DNA from: Coptis chinensis
Taxonomy: Eukaryota; Streptophyta; Magnoliopsida; Ranunculales; Ranunculaceae
NCBI GenBank assembly: GCA_015680905.1
Contig: CM027377.1
Span: 62,083,501-62,147,500 of the forward strand
Direction: 5' to 3'
DNA length: 64,000 nt
Shown: in pieces, positions 58,385 through 64,000 of the stretch
Layout of the letters: every line of letters begins with the position of its first letter
How positions within the stretch are numbered: position 1 is the first letter of the stretch
Program-made: the position numbers and the translations under genes
The notes under the pieces: model-generated
Seen by the model: the letters and a program-made list of their open reading frames with translations, nothing else
Database searches by the model: none
What the model was told of the DNA's origin: nothing

Positions 58385-59100
58385 GTCACAGGTTGATGTC
58401 CTGACCCATTAGCCCCGAGAACTAATCGGGTCTACCAACGGGTTATGTGACCCAAACCCAACCCATTTATTTGACGGGTTCGACGGATCAACCCTTAAAT
58501 GACCCCTTTTTTCCTAACCCAAACCCGCTAATTTCATATCGGGTTAGTGGGTCGTGTACAAAACTGCCACCCCTATATATAACATATTATTCCCAACTGA
58601 AGGGGATAAATCGTCGATAAGGACCGATATTTCGTGGGTTGATGGTAGGAGTCCGTTTGATATATGACCCAAATTTGCCACATGTTTTTGGGCGGTCTTT
58701 TTCGTTGTTGGCGCTCATATGAAAAAATTGAATTGAATCGTGTCCTCAAAGCCACCTAAAACACTGGGAAATCGCAAATATCTCGGATATCAGTTATTAC
58801 GACTGATATTTCATCAGTATTTCAACCGCCTTATTTAATTTAAAATTTGGGGGTCGGTTCAAATAAATTCAACCGAATTCAATTATCCGAAAACACCAAC
58901 CGTCTTTACTTAATTGCTCATCGTGTCTTTTTGGCTCCCCTTCTCATACAACTTTGTTTCAAGCCTCTTCAAACTTCCATCTCCTAATATTTCTTGCGCG
59001 ATCCTCTACCAGTTCAAGTAGGTGTTACAATCCCATTGTTCACTGATTTCTTTTGTTTCTCACTTTTATAGGATTTTAACCCCCTCCCCCAAAATTAATT
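58385..59100. other. Intergenic sequence
   Basis: Contains 'gacccaaaccca' and 'cgggttagtgggtcg' words (58400-58560) typical of plant MITEs, but no definable element. The stretch 58900-59100 is pyrimidine-rich, like a plant promoter or leader. Confidence 0.4.
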
Positions 59101-59135
59101 TGTTGTAGATTGTCGTGTTCATTTTCTGGTTGGAG

Positions 59136-59159
59136 ATGGCTTTGGCCTCAAGACCAGGT
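59136..59159 (+). other. Possible first coding exon, MALASRP
   Basis: An ATG at 59136 opens MALASRP and meets a GTAATT donor at 59160, after a pyrimidine-rich leader with its own splice-like signals. No downstream exon could be recognised, so the gene is only suspected. Confidence 0.2.
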
Positions 59160-59204
59160 AATTTCCAGTGTTCTTTTATATTCATTTTTATATTTTGAGT
59201 GCAG

Positions 59205-59904
59205 TGGCGGAGTTAGAAATTTGAGTGAGGGTGAGCAGTGGCGAAGCCAGGTGAGCACTACAAGTATTCACCCTTTACACAATTGAAGTGTACAAGCCTT
59301 TTCTTTTCTTTATTTTTTGGTTTCTTCTTAATTTATCTTTTATGAAAAGCAAACAATTGTTAGTTTATTTTGTCAATTTTTTAAATCGAAATCATATTAA
59401 TAGTTCGGTTAATAGTTTAGTTAATAGCTTAGTTTATTTTATCAATTTTCTATTTTTGGATTACAATTACACCTAGTCGTTCCTAAGACTAATTAAAGTT
59501 AAGGCCTAAATGTATGGATAAGAAGCAAACTCTAGAGAGTTGCATGTAATATAACACTCAGAGGCGGCTCTGAGGGGTAAGCAACATAGGCAGCTGCCTA
59601 GGGCTCCCACATAATAGACCAATGAAAAGGCCCCCACTCAAGGTTACCTACAGTACATACTAGGTTTAGTTTTGTTTTCACTTTGTTATTTGTGTGGCAA
59701 AATGCATACAGAGGGAGTTGAACTTGGGCTGGAGCTATGAAAACATAAGGTTACCATGTTCTAATGGTAGAAGAGATATAAAATTAATTAATGTTCTAAA
59801 AAAAAATCTGCATAATGATTTTTCTACTGGACTTTTTTGGGTTTTACAAGGCCCCGATATAAGAGTTGGCCTAGGGTCCCCACAATCTTAGGGCCGACTA
59901 ACAG
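59205..59904. mobile_element. hAT-like MITE remnants
   Basis: 'cagtggcggagtt' (about 59203) and 'gcagtggcgaagccagg' (about 59235) are hAT-type end sequences. A fuller element appears at 59559-59904: it starts CAGAGGCGGCTCTGAGG and ends with 'cctagggtccccacaatctt' and 'agggccgactaacag'. The two ends are imperfect inverted repeats, and 'cctaggg' lies just inside each. Non-coding; target duplication not seen. Confidence 0.45.
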
Positions 59905-60549
59905 AGAAAATAAATCTGGATTCTAGTCTCACTCTAGGCACCACCTGGGTGTTCTAGGCCCTATCTTTTCTTCCTCGAAAAAAGTACAACACACACAAGC
60001 AACACTTGAGTTTAATTTTCATACATGGGTGTGGAAGGCCATGTATTTAGGAAGAGAATATTCAAAAAAATACTGTCTAGGAACATGAGTATAAACCGAT
60101 GTAAACTAAATGCAAAAAATTAATTCTAAGACTATGAGCTTACATACATAGTTACTCGGAAACATTTAAAAGTGAGGGAGGTGAATGCTAAGGTTCTCCT
60201 AGTAGGTTAATAGTTAAAGAAATGCCATGTCAAATGGCAGTAATATCTCCCATTTAAAACCAAGAGTAATATGTCTTTACAAAGTATATACACAAAGAAA
60301 AAAAGCTTTATCTGAAAGAGTTGGAAGTTAGTAAGAGTTACCGAATTACATAACCAATGAAGTAGGTTGTTGAGGAGTAGGTGGTTGCAGGTAGAGTCTA
60401 TCTTGGATTGGAACAAAATTTTTTTTTTTTCTTGTCCTAAGGATTCCTAGAAGGGTTCATTAGACGACGTTTACCTTTATCCAGAAGAAATAACGAACAT
60501 AAAAAGATACGCAGCGAAACTAAAACTTTGTTTTCCTACATGGAGAAGT

Positions 60550-60720
60550 ACTAAGCGTAGGGCTGGTCATGAGACTTGGTGCTCGTGAGCAACTCGGTGC
60601 TCGACTCGTTTTGAGATCATCTCGTGCTCGCTCATGAAAAAATATGAGCTTAGTTTTAGGCTCGTTTCAAGTTCGAGTCCAGTAGCTCGCGAGCTACTCG
60701 TTATTTTATTAATTTTTTTT
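60550..60720. repeat. 'gctcgtgagc'-rich repeat fragment
   Basis: Begins 'agggctggtcatgagac' and repeats gctcg/cgagc words (gctcgtgagc, gctcgcgagc). This pattern is common in plant MITE families; only one end is recognised. Confidence 0.35.
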
Positions 60721-60770
60721 CTATATGATCCAGAAAAATACCCAGGCCCATAAACATATTAAACCACAAG

Positions 60771-62102
60771 TGATAAGAGCCCAAAACTGTAGTTTTAACC
60801 CCTTAATAATCATACTGTTAGACCAATTATGCGAATAATAAGTAAGAGTTAATACTGATTACGTGTTTTTATGCATTTCAGGCTTCAAAGTCCATTATCT
60901 TGTAAATGTGCCACTTTAGCGAGATAAAGGAGCAAAAGTCACTGAACTTCGAATGCCATATCTTTGGACTCAGACCTCGGATTGAGGCCTACCTTATGTC
61001 AAAAAACGACCGGCTCGGAAAGAGCTTTGCAATGGTCCAAGCCTTGACCCAATCAGAGGAGCAGAAGTGGACGAAAAGTCTGTGGAAGCCAACTGCAGCT
61101 GAAGAGGCCTTTTTGGGCCTGATTCTCTGGCCCAACCCATGGCTCCAAGCCCATGCACGAATTTTGGATCTGGATGTATAAAAACAAAAGCTTAGCTCTT
61201 TGTTAATGGTAGCTAGTTAGACCTAAATTAAGATATAGAATTCTAGATCTAGTTTTATTAATTAAATTAAGTTTTAGTTCCATTTAAATTCTTGTTTTAG
61301 ATTAAATCTCTGAATCATTGTTCTTGATTGATTAGATAAATAAAGTAGTATTTTTATCAAGTTCGAATTTGTCATTTCCATTTTAGATCTAAATTCAATT
61401 CTTGTCATTGTTTTATTCCAGCCATTAAATTAGATTCATTATTGCTAAATTAAGTAATTCTCAATTTCTCACATTATGTTTAGTTTAGATTCAATGGTAA
61501 ATGTTAGATTGATGACTCAAGGCTAAACCTCCATTAGAGGGGTTGATGAAGCCTTGATGAAAACTTAGTTGTTTAGTATAGAAACATTGTAGAATCTATT
61601 CCACTATAGAAGGTCGCGGTTAAGCCATGAGAATGGGTGGGGCGACCTCACATGCTAGTTAGTACTTGGTAGAAATGCCATGAAAACTAGGGATTAGACT
61701 CGGAATTCTTGCCGTGAAAACGTAAGAATCGAGATACCACAATCTATGCTAGGTCATTAAGTTAGATTCGAGGTGGATTCGATTCCCCTCTAATTCCTTT
61801 ATCTAGAGTCAAACAATAGTATTTCCATAGCATTTGTAGTTAATTTCTAGTAATCATCTTAATTAAGTATCGTAGTATAATATTTCGTAAAGCTCTCATT
61901 GACTTAAGGGCGACTAGTTAGACTTAGAAAACAATCCGTGCTAGAGAACTAGGAGTGGAACGAACTTCGTACTCCATTTAGTGCAATTCGCATTGAGAGT
62001 AGAAGTCTTGATAATAGACTCGTATCTAGAACTAAGTTTAGTTTACTTACGTTTGGATTCATCGTTCATTTCGTAGGTAAATTATCCATTTTACTATTAT
62101 CA
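60771..62102 (+). repeat. Putative 5' LTR (1332 bp)
   Basis: Starts TGATAAGAGC and ends ATTATCA two bases before the primer site, giving TG...CA termini. A TATA box (TATAAAA, 61178-61184) after 'ctggatg' is a likely transcription start region. A frame at 60906-61181 is ordinary LTR sequence. The start is inferred, since the second LTR is outside the window. Confidence 0.65.
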
Positions 62103-62104
62103 AA

Positions 62105-62117
62105 TGGCGCCGCTGCC
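62105..62117 (+). promoter_or_regulatory. Primer binding site, tRNA-Asp type
   Basis: TGGCGCCGCTGCC is one base from the TGGCGCCGTTGCC sequence that is complementary to the 3' end of plant tRNA-Asp and that follows the LTR in many plant Ty3/gypsy elements. Confidence 0.8.
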
Positions 62118-62261
62118 ATCTTAGTTGCACTTTAGCATCGTTTTCTTTGTAGAAGTAGTTATTTTTAAGTCCCATTAAACCCACCCACCCTTGTTTGATT
62201 CATACTGTGGTTGCCGTTTCAGTTTGGAAAAATTCCGCGAGAAAATTCACTGAGCGCGCCC

Positions 62262-62450
62262 GCGCCCAAAGAGAGCGCGACCCGCGCTAAGTTACTGGAA
62301 TTCTCGTTTACAACAGAAGCGCCAGCGCTTCAAAGAGAGACCAGCTAAGTTACTGGAATTCGTTTAATTAAGCCAGCCACGCTTCAAAGAGAGCGACCAG
62401 CGCTAAGTTACCGGAGCTCGACTTTGACCGAAGCGCTAAGCAATACAAGA
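62262..62450. repeat. Leader tandem repeat, about 60-bp unit, three copies
   Basis: 'caaagagagcg(c)gacc(c/a)gcgctaagttactgga' recurs near 62268, 62330 and 62393 between the primer site and gag. Markedly GC-rich. Confidence 0.75.
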
Positions 62451-62704
62451 TAGAGCGCGCCCGCCCTTCTCACGAAAATTCAGGATTTCCAGTTTGATTG
62501 AACTTCGAGTTGTCAAGTTTTTCAGTGTTCTAATCTCTTATATACACCGAACACGCCGCACACAAGACGCTATTCATAAGTTAAGCAAGGACGCTTATCG
62601 TATTCCTTTCTTCCATACTTCGCATTTCTAGTTAGAGGTTTTCTACTAGTATATCAGAATTGTTTGGAGTGTTGCATGTTTAGTTAAGCTTAACTTAGTC
62701 TTGC

Positions 62705-63355
62705 ATGAGATTAAGGTCTGGTCGAACAAAAACAACAAACGTAATTACACGGCAACAAACAAGTCTATCTAGTACACCACCCACGACACCTCTAGCTACT
62801 ATTACACACACCATACCTGACATAATGGCTGAAGAAAGAGAGACTCCTCTCTCCGACTTCTACAAAGCTTTGAGCGATAGCCCTAAGTCTTGCATCGTTC
62901 TAGCAGACCCAACGGGGGATTTTCGAATCCCCCCAAATATATTTAATCTGTTACCCGTTTTTCATGGGTTAGACCATGAAAAACCCTATCAGCACATGCG
63001 TAGGATTGAACAAGTCCTTACAACATTCCACCACCCTACGGTTGGTACGGAACAGATTAAACTAAGGGTATTTCCTTTCACATTAGCCGATAAGGCGGCG
63101 TCTTGGTTAACTGCCCAAGCGCCTAATTCTGTGGACACGTGGGCTAAACTTGTTCAGCTGTTTATGGAACATTTTTACCCACCCCTAAAGACGGATGAAA
63201 TGCTTTCCAAGATTCATTTCTTCCACGTAACCCTCATGAATCATTTTTCGAGGCATGGAATCGCTTTCACCGATCTCCTTATAGAGTGTCCACACCATAA
63301 CCTAGCAAAAGACACGTTAGTTCGTGTTTTTCAAAGGACTTCAACATCACCATAA
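62705..63355 (+). pseudogene. Retrotransposon gag, truncated by frameshift
   Basis: The capsid-like domain shows VFHGLDHEKPYQHMRRIEQV, EQIKLRVFPFTLADKAASWL, VDTWAKLVQLFMEHFYPPLK and ECPHHNLAKDTL, the pattern of plant Ty3/gypsy gag. A shift near 63240 turns the expected FFEAWNRF into HFSRHGIAF, and reading ends at TAA 63353-63355. Downstream (63590-63670) a decayed knuckle-like CNFC...HDNYC is visible. A Gln/Gly/Asn-rich stretch (NYNNYNNQA, QGQ) fills 63830-64000. Confidence 0.85.
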
Positions 63356-64000
63356 AGAAGTCCTTGACATAATGAATGGGGTAGTTTCCTAAGTAAAGGA
63401 GCCCTGAGGCTTACAAATTTTAGAAGACCAAACTAAACGGAATAATAATGGGGAGTGATGATATTCCCGCCCGCTAGTTCTTCTTCAACAAATAACGCCG
63501 CTAGTATGTTTGAGAATAAAACCGATCCGAACTTAAAATTTACTCGAATCTCTAACTAAAAAGTGGAGGCTATTTCGTTCAACAAAAGCCTATCCCCGTC
63601 ATGAATGTAAACTCCAACCCATGTAATTTCTGTTTGAGTCGAGCACCACGACAATTATTGTCCTCTAGCTTATGAACAACAACCACTAGAGCAAGATAAT
63701 GTTTACTCTATTAATAACTATCCTATTCCTAACGCCCTTTGAGACAACATCCCAACTTCGGTTGGAGAAATAATCAACAAGTAACGCCTCCGTGGTACAA
63801 TAATCAAAACGTTAGGCAAGCAAACAATTATAACCAAGCTCCACTTAGGCAAGGACAAGGACAAAGTCAAGGGAATTATAATAATTATAACAACCAAGCT
63901 TAACCTAGGCAAGGTCAAGCACAAGGTCAGAATAATTATAATAATTATAATACCAATAGAGGTATCGTTCGGTTAATAATAATAACTATCACAACCCACC

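Larger units (their letters stand above)
60771..64000 (+). mobile_element. Ty3/gypsy LTR retrotransposon (Athila/Tat-like), 5' part
   Basis: A 5' LTR (60771-62102), a primer site complementary to tRNA-Asp, a leader with repeats and a gag gene follow in the order expected for this group. The element runs off the window, so pol and the 3' LTR are unseen. Gag is broken and the nucleocapsid region is degraded, so this copy is old. Confidence 0.8.

Noticed and set aside
60906-61181. 91-codon frame in the LTR
   Set aside because: It lies in the putative LTR upstream of its TATA box; no gag or pol similarity.

Overview
The window is nuclear DNA from a flowering plant, most likely a eudicot. It is intron-rich and AT-rich, with few genes and many transposons. 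Plant markers are a plastid-type pyruvate kinase, L1-type LINE ORFs with a terminal RNase H, FAR1/MULE transposases with SWIM fingers, Ulp1-like genes of the kind carried by MULEs, captured SEC31 and D3-cyclin fragments, and a Ty3/gypsy element primed by tRNA-Asp. I found no rRNA, CRISPR array or intact tRNA gene.

Layout. (1) 276-11765: the 3' nine exons of a plastidial pyruvate kinase beta-type gene on +. This is the only convincingly functional gene. It has a 5.2-kb intron holding an inverted-repeat element, and foldback elements follow its stop. (2) 12.5-18 kb: intergenic, with a 1-kb foldback element built on about 92-bp internal repeats, a MITE-like block and small tandem repeats. (3) 18.1-20.3 kb: a FAR1/MULE transposase pseudogene. 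Possible last exons (zinc knuckles) lie at 29.2-30.3 kb, beyond a full-length LINE (22485-28490, minus strand) bounded by a perfect 17-bp target duplication. (4) 31.1-38.0 kb: two convergent Ulp1-like cysteine-protease relatives, both damaged. One keeps the catalytic residues but has stops; the other has lost the catalytic Cys motif. A tandem repeat of about 86 bp occurs beside or inside them at three places. (5) 38-44.4 kb: repeats and MITE copies. (6) 44443-57470: a Mutator-like element with long terminal inverted repeats, a transposase gene, a convergent zinc-finger ORF and a 91-bp minisatellite. Its transposase is split at 46763-53518 by a CACTA-like element that carries SEC31 WD40 exons with introns and, in antisense, an intronless D3-cyclin fragment. 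(7) 57.5-60.7 kb: an ADP/ATP-carrier fragment and MITEs. (8) 60771 to the window end: the 5' LTR, primer site and gag of a Ty3/gypsy element that leaves the window.

Most other reading frames in the window are non-coding or antisense shadows. The most interesting structure is the nested MULE / CACTA / (SEC31 + antisense cyclin D3) composite. After it come the two convergent Ulp1-like genes with their shared repeat family, next to a FAR1-type transposase, a combination resembling Kaonashi-type MULEs.
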